Shown here piece by piece: positions 1-11,449 of a stretch of 64,000 nt of DNA. Made by a program: the position numbers and the translations under genes. Each line of letters begins with the position of its first letter. Within the stretch, counting starts at the first letter, position 1. Location: positions 1 through 64,000 of the forward strand of contig WNNJ02003099.1 of NCBI GenBank assembly GCA_012934845.2, given 5' to 3'. Source of the DNA: Pomphorhynchus laevis (Eukaryota > Acanthocephala > Palaeacanthocephala > Echinorhynchida > Pomphorhynchidae). A model generated the notes under the pieces. The model saw only the letters and a list, made by a program, of their open reading frames with translations. It was not told where the DNA came from and searched no databases.

Positions 1-49
1 AATGAATGTTGATAGATCAAAGTTAATTAATATATTCAGGAATTATTCC

Positions 50-115
50 AAAGTTGTGGATTTTCATCCCGAATAGTCCAATAGACACGGAAGACACGTA
101 ACTACGTGGGAAATA
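50..115 (-). mobile_element. Short LINE family A 3'-end remnant
   Basis: The stretch reading tttcatcccgaatagtccaa is closely similar to the 3'-terminal coding region of LINE family A near 53565-53590, in the same orientation. Only about 60 bases are recognisable. The rest of positions 1-180 shows nothing I recognise. Confidence 0.4.
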
Positions 116-179
116 GTTGTGATGTCATGGAAGAAAGAAACAAGCAAAAAGGAGAAGGCTAGTTATTCTTACCAACGAC

Positions 180-614
180 TGGGTATATCAGCTGGGTTAG
201 AAGCAGTGGGTATCCATTGTATTGGTGTCCCATGCATATCCTGTAGGAAAAGGTTACCCATTGGCACCGTTTTCGCTCTCCCTTTGAGGACTGAGTAATA
301 AACACCTAAGTTATCAGTGTGTATTTCAGCATCTGGTACAGTTTATAACCACACCAGGCGGCTAAAAGTTCAGCCTCAAAAATTGGAAGTTCATATGGTA
401 GTTCATAAGTATACAACTTCCCTTCCGAACCAACGATACCAATTTGAGTTTTGGTGGCATCCACGAAGATCTTTTCGCGACATGCTTTTCGTGGTTTACA
501 AAGAATCAGGGGCTCCTTATCAATGAGCCACTCCAGAAACCAGGACTGCCAAGGCTCATCCTGGTAAAGGAGCTTATGCGCAGTGGAAAAGAAAGGCAGA
601 TGGTAGTTAATCAT
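180..614 (-). mobile_element. Fossil RNase H region of a reverse-transcribing element
   Basis: The minus strand encodes an RNase H-like domain. It has an FVDAT catalytic-type motif, an AELLAAW helix motif and, further on, a NPAD.PSR-type ending. This arrangement and spacing is typical of retroid RNase H domains and recalls the hepadnavirus type, although an LTR-retroelement origin is equally possible. The element is old and broken, with a few breaks, and no terminal repeats are visible. The family is not resolved. Confidence 0.5.
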
Positions 615-659
615 ATTTAATTTATTAATATTATATAATTACATAAATATTATTATTAA

Positions 660-850
660 AATGATTTGAATAATAATTTGGTGATTAATCTTACATAAAC
701 CAAATGATATATGTAACAAAGACGATAAGAAATCATGATTAGGATCTGCTATGTTATCAGGTTTTAGCTACCTCTATCCTTTAACTCAACATGGCAGCGG
801 AGCAAACTACATGCAAATGATTTATTTCCTTCTATATAATGTGATTATTT
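660..850 (-). repeat. Diverged 3' region of the Penelope-like family
   Basis: The region around 750-830 matches the conserved core of the dispersed element best seen at 29790-29850: ctgctatg, atcaggtttt and acatggcagcgg in the same order. This copy lies in minus orientation and is strongly diverged. No RT sequence is attached. Confidence 0.5.
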
Positions 851-974
851 AAGGTAGTGTCTACTATTTATCAATAAATAGTAAAGTGTAATTGAGAAAT
901 ATAGTTTTAAATTTCCTAATTCGTACTTTATGTCTGATTAAAGAAAATTCATTAACGATTTATTTTATAAAAAG

Positions 975-1300
975 GTCCAGACATATTCAAATATTGCACA
1001 TCTGACAGAAAGTCATATATTGACTCAATTGTAAGCTGTCCTGCCGAGTTAGTTAATGCAAATGGTATGTATCGCTTTCAGCAAAATTATCATTTTGACT
1101 ATTTATAATAGAAATTTACTTATCTTTCGGCAGGTAACTTTGAAAGTTTTGGTTTCAAATACTATAACGTAAATAAGCCAACGAAATCATGGCGCCGACA
1201 ACCTATGTGGATTGATTGTGAATCGTTGGACGTTGCTTCGTATATTGACAGCGACGACATTGATAAGTTGAATGAGTTTGATGATTGCGACAGCTTTTAG
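975..1300 (+). CDS. Terminal two exons of an unrecognised host gene
   Basis: Two coding exons (975-1064 and 1134-1300) are joined across a 69-nt GT-AG intron (donor gtatgt, acceptor tttcggcag). They encode about 84 C-terminal residues ending in an acidic tail (YIDSDDIDKLNEFDDCDSF) and a TAG stop. The frame is open exactly as far as each splice site and stays in phase across the intron, which is hard to get by chance. The first exon follows a plausible acceptor (ttttataaaaag), so earlier exons lie to the left, probably outside the window. Four cysteines and a SWRRQP segment are visible. I do not recognise the family and assign no function. Confidence 0.6.
1065..1133 (+). other. 69-nt spliceosomal intron
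   Basis: Begins gtatgt and ends ttcggcag after a T-rich stretch. It interrupts a glycine codon (G|GT) and preserves the frame between the two terminal exons at 975-1300. Confidence 0.6.
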
Positions 1301-1363
1301 ATGGATCCGACTAAATGACTAAATATGAAAGAAATTCCAATTTTAGAATTTTTGATCATGCTC

Positions 1364-1369
1364 AATAAA
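1364..1369 (+). promoter_or_regulatory. Poly(A) signal AATAAA
   Basis: A canonical AATAAA, followed at once by a second AATAAA-like run, lies about 65 bases after the stop codon at 1298-1300. It is well placed to end that transcript. Confidence 0.55.
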
Positions 1370-1379
1370 TAAAACATTT

Positions 1380-1985
1380 TAAATGATCTCTTATTTGAGC
1401 TGGTTTAAAAAACCATTACTAGTTACAAATTTAATAAATATATAATTCCAAGTGGCATTTTATCTCTTAATTATCAATCAATCTAGCGTGGAGCATTGCT
1501 AGAGCACTTTCCAAAATTATCAAACCTAAAGAATACGCTTTTACGATTGTATGCAAACAAAATCGATACTCTTTTATATAAAATCAGTTTGCCTTCTGTA
1601 ATCAAAAAAATTGATTGCAAAGTTTGTACAACTTTGAATTATGAACCTTTATAAATAGAACGGTATATTGTTTAACGATGAGTTTGATGTGCTTTTAAAT
1701 CGTTCAGGCCGTTTAGTCATCGAAAGGGATAATAAAATAAAAAATATTGTTCACAATATTTCAACTATTGCAATAGTTCTTTTCATGAGCCATGTTTTTA
1801 GGTATATGTAGTTTTACATATGTAGTCTTAGCGACACCTCCGATTTGCTCCGGCACAGACGATATAAAATATATCCTTACTGCACCATCGATTCATTGTT
1901 ATAAAATTCCACTAGGACGATATATTACAGATCGTGGCGGGCAAATGCAGCACGAACTCATCTTTGCGATAAAAACCCCATTACG
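1380..1985. other. AT-rich intergenic stretch
   Basis: No supported gene. A short segment near 1670-1690 (gatgagtttgatg) resembles the end of the 975-1300 gene but is too short to call a copy. Confidence 0.5.
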
Positions 1986-2245
1986 AGATCGTAATTTTCG
2001 AATAGTACATACCATTCGAAATGGTATATCGAATAGTATATATCAATGATACATCGAATTGTTCCTCAAATGGTATACCAATGATACATAAAATTGTCCA
2101 TCGAATAATATATACTATTCCATGGTATATACTATTACATTGTATATACCATCGTAATTTTCGAATGGTATATAATAATAAAAATATAATGGTATATGAT
2201 CTCTTGATAATAATATTATTATTCACCAGAATAATGAAGGCTTCT
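1985..2245. repeat. Degenerate array of ATGGTATAT / ATATACCAT inverted motifs
   Basis: About ten imperfect copies of a 9-10 base motif occur in both orientations (for example accattcgaaatggtatat, ccatggtatatac, tataccatcg). The longer unit cgtaattttcgaat..gtata occurs twice, near 1990 and 2150. The region can fold on itself extensively. It encodes nothing convincing. Confidence 0.6.
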
Positions 2246-2299
2246 TGGCGAATGAGTCCATTATATTTATAAAAATTAAAGTCTTTAATGTGAGGACCA

Positions 2300-2690
2300 A
2301 CACACCACAAATATTGTGTGAAATTTGGCCTCGTACTCTGGATGCAGGCGGATGTAGCTCGATATATAGCAACGACGAGTCGTCTCTTTATATAGTGGAT
2401 GCGTAATCACATTTGTTGTTTCCACTCGTTTTGAGTTTAGTAGCTTCATTAATTGCATAGCCGAATCCTTTTTCAAGGTTCATTGATAAAGCGAATATCT
2501 GTTTCATGTAACTCGTTAAAAATGTCACCGGTGAGGCCCTGATCAAAAGTACTTCACAATTTATTAGAATATTCAAATTGTGTGGTGCATATATGATTCC
2601 TATCACTGATTCCAAGTCATTCTTGAAGATTGTGTATTACTCTTGAAGATTGTAAAGTACTTGAAGATTGTGAAGTATCACTTTACGAGA
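2300..2690. repeat. Spacer with a short tandem repeat
   Basis: Three imperfect copies of a roughly 20-base unit containing cttgaagattgt lie at about 2614-2682. The rest of the stretch shows no supported gene. Confidence 0.5.
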
Positions 2691-2737
2691 GTAAATTGAT
2701 TGTCGTTGCATCAAAATCGAGCAACTTTAAAACTTAA

Positions 2738-4110
2738 ATGCTGGAAATTACAGGTATTTCTACGATTTCTTCTATCGACAACGACTCTAAGATGAGTGTT
2801 TCAACTTCTAATAATCTATTGGGTGAGGAGATACTTCCCCCAATCTCCAAACTCAAGAACCTACTAATTATTAAACTTTTCGGACCTGTTGAAAGACACA
2901 TTATGCTTAACATATGCCTTATACGTTTGTTAAAAACTATGATAACTGTAGTAAAGTATCTTTAAACAGAAATCAAGATCTCCTTCGCTACTCCTGATTT
3001 GGCTAAAGAATTTGAATCTTTTTTCAATGCTAACTTTTCTAAACTTGGTTCCATTCCACACAAGTCTGTAATGGCTTTTGTCAAGATATCAAACCTGCGT
3101 TTCATCTAAAGGAGAAAGATATTGAGTCCCTGAAAATACTGCAAAATTTCGAATTTGGGAAGGTTATAGGGAAGAGTGGGCTAATACCGCCTCTAACGTT
3201 TTGCTCCGCAAATTTTGATACAGCAGAGATCCTTGTTAAGTCATTGTTTAACCCCTCCATGGGGTACAACTTGAAATTCCAACTACTTGACTGGGATGAT
3301 CTCAAATTCCCCCACTGCAACTCCTGCTAAAAGTGAGGACATTTAGTGTCTAATTGCAATGCTATTCGGACGTGTGGATTTTGCAGTTCGCAGAACCGCC
3401 CGCATGCAGCTCGAGGGAAATGTGAAGCTACCCCTAAATGTTCAAATTATGGACTTGACCATCTCGTTTGGTCATGGAAATGCATATTTTTCTAACAATA
3501 CAGATCTAAATTCTCCTCACCAACACAAGCCATTAAAGAGGCTCCCAGCTTCTTAAATTCGACCTCTTAAATGTCCGATGAGGATATATTCAGATTGCTT
3601 GATTTGAATAAACAAAGTATTTACAGGTCAATCGAAAGCCTTGTTGCTGAACAACTTTCTGTATTGTTTACACGCCGGAAATCGCTAAACAAACTGTCTT
3701 GGCTGAGTCCAAAAAGAGGGGGCATCTGCTCACGCCGTACCACTATCAAAATCGGCAAACTTCTGTATGATAAAGTTTATAAGGCCTGACTGGAAAATAA
3801 AGATCTCGCTCGTGGGTTAGTACTCGCTCTGGATATAGTAAGTGATGTAAGTGGTAACCTTTCCGCCGCTTGTTCTGTCTAGTGTTGAGGAAATCCCACC
3901 CAGCTAACCGAACATAATGCAGAGTACTTGTTACTCTTTTACACTGACTATCCTTCAGTGGAACTCGGGAGGAGCTTCTGCACTTAGGTTTATATCTTGT
4001 AGAGATTCAAATGTTATAGTCCTTCAGATAATGCGGTCTATCCGTCTCCCCCAGGACATTACGCGATTCATCCCTAAGCACATTTGTACCTGCCATAACA
4101 CAATTAAACA
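2738..4110 (+). mobile_element. LINE family A, 5' part: CCHC gag-like ORF1 and start of ORF2
   Basis: A degenerate ORF1 contains two zinc-knuckle-like clusters near 3300-3480 (CNSC..GHLVSNC, then KC..CSNYGLDHL...KC), as in the gag-like ORF1 of I/Jockey/R1-type LINEs. At 3917-4110 the reading ILQWNSGG...SNVIVLQ is the usual opening of an APE-type endonuclease ORF2. Several stops and frameshifts are present, including one inside the first knuckle. The element is cut off at about 4110, where Ty3/gypsy sequence begins. Confidence 0.6.
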
Positions 4111-4143
4111 AAAAAGTTTTTACTGCATTCACAACCACACTTA

Positions 4144-5385
4144 ATGTCACAAAATGCGTTACTTATAGTCAATTGTTTGGACGCCACTCAACGTGTGTTT
4201 AGTGATGGCGGTTGGTCACTGTTTGCGGTTAGGCTGCATGAGCTATTGCCCATTAATTGTGCCGTCGCTGCTGCCACATCTCTCCTTTCCCACTCTTCTG
4301 CGAGTTCATCGTACCTGACTGGTTTTTTCCGACACCTTGTTCCCCTCCGAATCGTCTCCGAAGGTATATGATCATTAAGTTCCTCACTCCCTGTTATTTC
4401 GGTTACTCCTCTGTTCGTGTTCACCTCTTTATTTGTTCTTAGATCATCTGCATGTCTTCGTCTTTCTCCATTTTGGGTGTTTACCACATATGAACCCCAC
4501 CCAGTCCGGTCTATATAGATCCAGGCTGCCATTGTCTAGTCAGTTGGTTTCGTACCCACACTACCTGATGTACGTCGAATTGTTGTGGCCTCGCGTTAAC
4601 GTCATGACGTTCTTTCTGTTTCTCTCTGTGCCTTTGCACCGTAGTTTGTGTAGTTGGTCGTAGTCTGTCCCATATAGTTTTTAGTCTTGTACCATATAGT
4701 AACTCCGCAGGTGCGTTCCCCGTACTACCCTGAAAAGGTAGCACGGGGAATTTTTTCTCGGTGCCCTCAAGAAAATTCAACTCGGCGTTTAAATGTTCCG
4801 ATAAAACGTTCAATTAACTCATTGGTTTGTGGGTGAAATGGCGAGGCTTTGATGTGTCGAATTCCATTCGCCTTGCAAAATTCTGTGAATTCTCCTGACT
4901 GAAATGGGGGTCCATTGTCTGATACAATTTCACGAGGTATACCTATCCTTGCTAACAATTCACGTATATCAGCTATTGTTTCAACAGCATTAGTGCTACG
5001 TACTGGTATAATTTCTGACCAATGACTTTGAGCGTCGATTAGAGCCAAATACATTTGTCCATCAATGGGGCCTGCAAAATCAACGTGTATCCGAGTCCAC
5101 ACTTCTGCAGGAACATCCCATTGGTGTAGGGGTTGGTGGGCAGATTTCGGTTGTTGTTTCTGACAAAATGAACAGCTGTCTACCGATTGCTAGATATCTG
5201 TATTTATAATAGGCCACCAGCAATATAGTCGCGCTAGATGTCGCATTGCGGATATTCCTGGATGTCCACGGTGGAGTGTTTCCAAAGCTTTGTAACGAAT
5301 GCTTCTCGGGATGACAATGCGCTGTAACCATAACAAAATACCGATTTCGTTTGAAAGTTCGTGTTTGGATAGAGCATTCCCAATC
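4144..5385 (-). mobile_element. Ty3/gypsy LTR retrotransposon fossil (integrase part of pol)
   Basis: The minus strand encodes, in order, an HHCC-type zinc-binding region (LHRGHPGISAMRHLARLYCWW), an integrase core with HVDFAGP, SDNGPPF and HPQTNELIERF motifs, and a C-terminal region with the typical VVWVRN and RTGWGSY stretches. Family: Ty3/gypsy. Only the 3' part of pol is present; no protease, RT or LTRs are visible nearby. It is broken, with a few breaks, and looks moderately old. It sits between two family A LINE pieces. Confidence 0.75.
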
Positions 5386-5417
5386 CAGCCCAATAGAGCA
5401 TTGGGCTGGATTGGGAA
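5377..5417. repeat. Perfect 18-bp inverted repeat at an element junction
   Basis: Arms 5377-5394 and 5400-5417 (ttcccaatccagcccaat and its complement) are separated by 5 bases. The hairpin lies at the joint between the Ty3/gypsy fossil and the LINE family A piece to its right. Confidence 0.85.
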
Positions 5418-6760
5418 AATTGGTCTTGACAAAGTTTTGTAGGAATCACTATCCTTACATAATGATGAAGCCACTCAATCACCTCAACCAATCACGCCTC
5501 GGGGAGACTTTAGGAGTAGAGATCTTTCTGTATCAGATATCCTTAACTCCTGGGGTTCTCTTCCGGGCACCTCACAATCCGTCGCTCCTCTCTCTTCTCG
5601 TGTCTGTCAGCTTTTGACAGACGAACAAAGAAGAGAAGTGGTCGTCACAATGCTATTAGCGGCCCCATTTGAGTTGACCGTCATCAACATTAGTAGACGT
5701 ACATTTCTACCTAAGAAAAATCCGATTTCTTGTCTCTAAGAGCTGCAGCACATTTCGATTCAAAATTCCTTCATATCGATCTCTGAAAAGCGCTTGCGCG
5801 TAGAATTCGCAATCATCTGAGTAGGCAAAATTTAATACCACGCAGTTTCCATGGGTTCGCAAAAGTCGCTTGGTGTATTCAGCAGTGGGTGAAGTGCATC
5901 AGTTTTGTAAGGATAATAGTCATCAACTTGCTGTTGCTGTTTTTCTTGATTTTTCTGTTGCATTTGATCGCATATCCATTCCGTTTGTGATCTCTTCTCT
6001 CAGGTCCCTCGGGCTGCCTGCGAGAATTGTTAACAGGATGGAGATACCGCTGTACACCAAGCCCTTCTATTAAGAATACGACCATGAAGCGCGTCAGTTT
6101 TACCCTATTACGGGTGTGCCCCAGTGATCCCCTCTTTCTCATATTTTGTTATTTGCTGCTTCTATTATACTCTTTAAAATATTTAAACGCAAACAACGTC
6201 TAGTGGTATATGCTGATGATACGACATCCCTGTTCTCTGGACGCAGATGCAAAGACGTAGTCTCGGACTTTAGCCGTTTCATTTTTAGATTAAAAGACCA
6301 GTTACCCAAGTCTAATCTTATTTTAAACTTCGCTAAATCGCAGGTGATTGTCTTTCATGGCGCCCCCGCAACAAAGCAAAAGATTAAGAGATTAGCACTC
6401 TCTGCACTCTCCTTCATTTTGACTAATCAACCACTCCCTGTCTCCACGAGTCGAGTAAAACACCTGGTGTTCACCATTACGGGAAACTTGTCATCGAAAG
6501 CCGACCTGGATAGACTTAAACGTTTCGTGAAGAGAGCTAGATGGGCTCTGAAACGAGCCCAGCATCTGTCATTGAAATCGAAAACTCAGGTGCGCATCTA
6601 CGGCACTTGGGCTATCTCGGGATTAGTCTTCTTCTCTAGAGGACGTCCCCCAGAGCAGAGGCTAAAGTTTCTCAAGCTCTTTGTCTCTCGAATACCCAGC
6701 TGAAAAACTTTATAGTTTTTAAGTATTTCCATATTTAAGAATTACGCTTTAAAGAATAAA
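5385..6760 (+). mobile_element. LINE family A, 3' part: reverse transcriptase
   Basis: Continuation of LINE family A. The pre-RT region reads ALGWIGKIGLDKVL and SLPGTSQSVAPL. RT motif A appears as VFLDFSVAFDRI (5940-5980) and the catalytic box as YADDTTSLFSG (about 6206-6238). The thumb-like region continues to KTQVRIYGTWAISGLVFF (about 6580-6640) and LKLFVSR. Frames change several times, so it is not functional. Matching copies lie at 40300-42070 and 53470-55720 on the minus strand. The endonuclease and linker that should join this piece to 2738-4110 are missing, so the gypsy sequence did not enter as a clean insertion. Confidence 0.7.
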
Positions 6761-7170
6761 TCTTATAAATGAATAAATAGTTTTTTCTCTACTTTCTAAA
6801 TATTTCGACGTATTAAAGAGTAATTTTTTATCTTCTTTAATTTTCTTTATACTATTTGAAAAATATCAAAACTATCATATATTTATAAATTTTAAATATA
6901 TTTTTCAGTGCATCGATGCACTCTATTATAACTTTAGTAACTTAATTTTTGAGTTAATCCGTTGTTATCGTAATTATATTTTAGTCGGGATACAGCCTAG
7001 CAGATAATTCAATCGGCCGTATTCTTAAGTTTGTTTTATTGCTCAAAGTTTCGTTGTCATTTCTTGCATAGTAACATTCGCGCCAAAAATCAACACAGTT
7101 TATTAACCTCAAATGTTAATCGTGAACTTAAAAATAATATTGTTTAAAAAAAGATATAAAGAAGCTTTAA
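6760..7170. other. AT-rich spacer
   Basis: No coding signal. The last 150 bases would be the 5' flank or leader of the exon at 7171. Confidence 0.5.
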
Positions 7171-7324
7171 ATGGGCTGCTGCTTTTCTAAACACGTGAAA
7201 CTGAATGCAATAAAAAAGATAAAATCTTTTGACATTTCAGAGAACGCAGCAAATTCAATTAGTGATAAGGATGATACATATCACCTAAGCTGGTCATCGA
7301 CTGATGTTTCACTCAAAGAATTGG
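7171..7324 (+). CDS. Candidate first exon of a lipid-anchored protein (MGCC start)
   Basis: An ATG opens a 51-residue reading beginning MGCCFSKHVKLNAIKK and ending SWSSTDVSLKEL, followed by a strong splice donor (g|gtaagc) at 7324/7325. Glycine at position 2 followed by two cysteines is the classic context for N-myristoylation with palmitoylation, so the product would sit on a membrane face. Codons are balanced and no stop occurs before the donor; read through, the frame stops 5 codons later. I cannot find the next exon; family B LINE sequence fills the expected space downstream. The family is not recognised; LAMTOR1 shares only the MGCC start. Confidence 0.4.
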
Positions 7325-7479
7325 GTAAGCAATATTAAATTTGTAAGATATTTCAGATTATCAATCAGCTTTGAAGCGTTTGACTATATTTTAATTTTCA
7401 AGTATATATTCGAATTTATATAATTGTATTAGAATTTTATATGGCGATCGCAAATAATGACACGCTCAATTTATACAAA

Positions 7480-7605
7480 TTGACTTTTATTTTGAATTTC
7501 AATTTTTTAACTGGATATAAGTTATATAAAATCTTATAATAATTATTTATTATCTATTTATTGAATTTTGATTTATTGATTTAGCATTATTATTTATAAT
7601 TATTT
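7480..7605 (+). repeat. Fragment of the Penelope-like 3' region
   Basis: The stretch from ttttgaatttcaattttttaa to gatttagcattatt matches, with gaps, the distal AT-rich part of the dispersed element at 29930-30030, in the same orientation. Confidence 0.45.
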
Positions 7606-7739
7606 ATTATCTATTTATTTTTATTTATTCTATTTATCATGTGAGAAAGCAAGAACGACAGCAAGTAAAATTTTAGTCGAATAAAATTAGGATGATCCGG
7701 AAAGCATATTGTTAGTTTAAAGAAGCTAGGTACATGCTA

Positions 7740-10490
7740 CCACGTGAGCAAATTCTACGAGATGCTTTTGAAATATATCTCAAGGCAACCGAAACGACTG
7801 ATGTTAGTAAGAACTACTGATGAGTTCTGCAGAATATTATCAGCTCGTCTAGGAGTGATAAGGAAGTCTGTAATTGATGTAATCGAACTACCGTCGAACC
7901 ATGTTGTCGAACTCCATCTAAGCCCGGGGCTTAGCTGGAGCTACCGGTTTCGTTTTCTGGGTTGCGGATAGAGGAATTTCCATCAGATATATTGGATAAT
8001 TCCGATATAAGCAGTAGTACACCGACTAATAAGCAGTCGTGAACAATAGGCGGCAAGGCCACCGCGATGGCGGGATGAAGAATAGCAACTTTATATTTAT
8101 AAAAAGCTGCCTACTCCAAAAGAGCTTGACCTTGTGATATTACGAATATGCCCCGTGTGTTGTCTACCAGAATGTCGCTTGCCTGGTGCGGGCTCAACGA
8201 TGTTGAATCCGCTCTGCCGTCAATCATTCCAGCTCCTGTATTCAGGCTTTACCGACGGATTCGGCCAAGGCGGCGTTGCTATTGTGATTAGGTCTGATCT
8301 ATCAGAATGCATTATTGACTGGAATCCCATTGACTTTCGTATTGCGCTCCTACGTATCGCAGACAAACCGTTTAATTGGTCGATTGTGTGCGCATATGCA
8401 CCGACGAATGTAGCACACTCATCTATCGCAGAGAAATTTTTTCAAATACTTGATAGCGTACTATCTGCGGTCCCTTCAAACGATGTATTGGTGTTGACAG
8501 GCGACTTTAATGCTCAACTTGGATGTCCTCGAAATCACCTTATCTCTAGTGTCGGACCTCATTCTGTTGGTAGATTATGTCCTAATGGCGAGCGGCTAAT
8601 TTCACTTGCCGAGAGACATCATCTTATTATGGCAAACATATTCTTCCGCCATAAAAGACGACATCTCGAAACATGGGTCCATCCTAATGGTAGGGTACGA
8701 AATCAGATTGACCACATCCTCTTCAGACAACGCTGTCGCTCCTCCTTATTGAATAGTCACTCCTTTTAGGGGTTGGAAATAATTACGGATCATGCACTAG
8801 TGATAGTATGTGTAAGGAAGTTACGATTTCCCGCGACAAGTAAGATACCCAATTCCAAGACTTACGATAGCCGACTCCTTAATACCTCGCCAATTCGAGA
8901 GAAATTCAGATAAACAGTAGAGGAAAACTTACTAAATGCCTAATGTGATCTGCAAACATCACCAGATAAAATATGGGGACATTATCCACTCGGTCCACTC
9001 AGCTGCAGATAGCCATCTTCTTAGTAGGAGACGGTATACACGTTCGTGGATATCTGCGAATACACTAGCGATTTCTGCTGAGCCAAAACGGGCGCTGGAT
9101 TTGGATCACTTATACCAAGTTAGGCATTATAGTAAGTTATTAAAACAAAACCTAAGGATTGACCGTGACGCATATTGGAGCAGCATTGCCTCCCAAGCTG
9201 AAGCTGCATCTGCATGTGGTGACATCAGACGATTATTCCAATCCGTGAGAACTATCACGCGGCCACACACGTGCTCGCTATCGGGATTACGCGATAAGGC
9301 AGGAGCTATCGCATACAACACAGATGCAAAACTGAGAATTTGGTCTGAATATTTTCGAGAGCTATATAACGAAAACAGACCGCCAGCAAACCAGAATAAT
9401 CACGATGCAACTACGAAAGACGTCGACGTTTAACCTCCAACGACAACTGAGATACAATATTGTATCACCCGCATGAAGGAAGACAAGGCCTTTGGTCTGG
9501 ATCGGATAACTTTTGAAATCTTGCCAGCTTCTGCTATCACATTATATCAGAAACTCGCAGTCTTTTTTGAATCCATATGGAACGTATCTAAAACTCCAGA
9601 TCTCTCAACGGCGATCATTATATCGATTTACAAAAAGAGTGATGCAAGATCATGCGAGAATTATCGTCCAAACTCGTTACTTCCTGTAGTTTACAAGGTT
9701 CTCAAAATAATTATACTGGAACGCATTCGGCCAGTGCGAGAATGGCAAGTGCGTGAGAGTCAAGGAGGATTCAGAAAGGGTTGTAGCTGTATTGACCAGA
9801 TATCTTCCTTGCGATGTGTACTCGAGACTCGAAATGAGTTTAGACAACCGACGTTAATAGCGTTTCTGGATTTTAAAACCGCGTTTGACAGTGTTTGCAG
9901 AGAAAGTATGTGCCCTCTCTTAGATGAGTGTGGGTTCCCTGCGAATATAAATGCAGTCGTAAAGGCTCTCTACGAACAATTGAACGGTATAATTAGAGTG
10001 AGGGGACAACTAAGTGAGAAAATTTAAGTCATGACATGGGTGAGACTGGGCAGCGTGTTAGCTCCATCTTTGTTTAACATCGTTGTGGATAAAATACTAA
10101 ATAGCCCCTAATGGATCCTCGTGATGACGTAGAAATTGGCACACAAGGAAGCGTATTTGTGACCTAACTTACGCGGACGACATTGCACCAATTGCCGAAA
10201 ATTTCGTAGACCTAAGACGAATTATTACTAGAATATCCGATGCTGCATCGAAGTACGGAATCTACTTGAACCCCAACAAATGTAAGACACTCTGTGTCGG
10301 AACCCCTGAAGAAGTTGTCACTATATAGCATCAACCGATCGAGTGTGTACACTCATTCACCTATCTAGGTTGTGTAATATCGGACAACGCTGACACAGAA
10401 GAGGACATACTCTCAAAACTATTCAGAGTTAATCGAGCGTGTGGCCTATATGCATGCTTGATATTGTCAGAATGGTGTATAATCACCTAC
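7740..10490 (+). mobile_element. LINE family B (RTE-like): endonuclease and reverse transcriptase
   Basis: Nearly full-length but broken. The endonuclease (8134-8766) shows WSIVCAYAPT, VLTGDFNAQLG, GERLISLAERH and RNQIDHIL, an APE-type layout matching RTE-type elements. The RT (9473-10480) shows GLDRITFEIL, NYRPNSLLPVVYKVL, QGGFRKGCSCIDQI, AFLDFKTAFDSV and, in another frame near 10168, a YADDIAPIAE catalytic box followed by a YLGCVISD thumb motif. The break at 8769 and three or more others after 9430 show it is dead. The 7740-8130 part may be its 5' region. No clear poly(A) tail or target-site duplication was found. Confidence 0.75.
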
Positions 10491-11440
10491 TAACAATCAG
10501 TTGAAATCAGTTTAAATATTTGAAGAAATAAATAACGTACTCTTTATTTGCTAATAGTTATAATGTTAACAATTCACCAATAAAACAAATTTCAAGTGAC
10601 GCTTTTGCCAGCATCTTTAAACGCATCGCTGATTATTCCGGTTATGCAGGTATACTACAACATTATTCCGGTTATGCAGGTATACTGTTGAAATATGTAA
10701 TGGCGTTGTAATTTGGATACAAAGTCATTATTTTTTGTAAATATTTTAAGAATTCAAAACGCTCATAAATAAATAAGTGAATTTCCTTATTCACCCCTCT
10801 TGGGTGAATTTCATTGTTGTATTGGAAATTTTTTTGTCGTCCTTTGCCACTACGACACTTCCTTCATACTTGCATTGATAATTATGAATTTCATATTTTT
10901 TAAATATGAAATTTTATTGTGGTCTGTTGTCTTTCCGTATGTTGAATTTTATCGTTTTAATTTATTCAATTACCATATTTTGTATGTTAGGTCTTCCCCA
11001 CAAGTATTTTATTATATGAGAACACGTCTGCAATTGAGATTTAAACTCTATTTGACCGTGATTATCTAGATTTGTAATTCCAGGTCCCGATTCAAAGAAA
11101 ATTTTAGTACTCGTCTCTCATTTTCAATCTGTTCTTATCCGAGAATATGCTGATATTTATGCCGTTATGAAATTGTTGTCAAAAGCTTGAATAACTCTGG
11201 AGTCGTACTACAGGTTATTCAGAAAACTTTCAATATACTTTGTATACTGGTCAGTACTAGATATGCTAATTAAAAAACGTACTTACAAACTTCTAATAAA
11301 TTTAACTTGTTTGCCCAGCTATTTCATACTTAAATTGGGATTCAGTGGACTTATTAGTTCTAATAAAAAAGCTATGTAAGAATTTGACGCCTTCTATGCG
11401 GATTTGAATCAATGGCTTTATGAACTTCTCTATTTTATCA
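10490..11440. other. AT-rich spacer with a 24-bp direct duplication
   Basis: The unit attattccggttatgcagg continuing to tatact occurs twice, at about 10634 and 10660. The open frame 10800-11069 has no family resemblance or splice context, and I do not call it a gene. Confidence 0.45.
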
Positions 11441-11449
11441 GTCACATCT

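Noticed and set aside
4144-5385. LTRs for the Ty3/gypsy fossil
   Set aside because: No matching direct repeats were found in the flanks; only an internal pol part remains.
10800-11069. 89-codon frame (+)
   Set aside because: Phe/Tyr/Ile-rich reading of AT-rich sequence with no domain or gene context.
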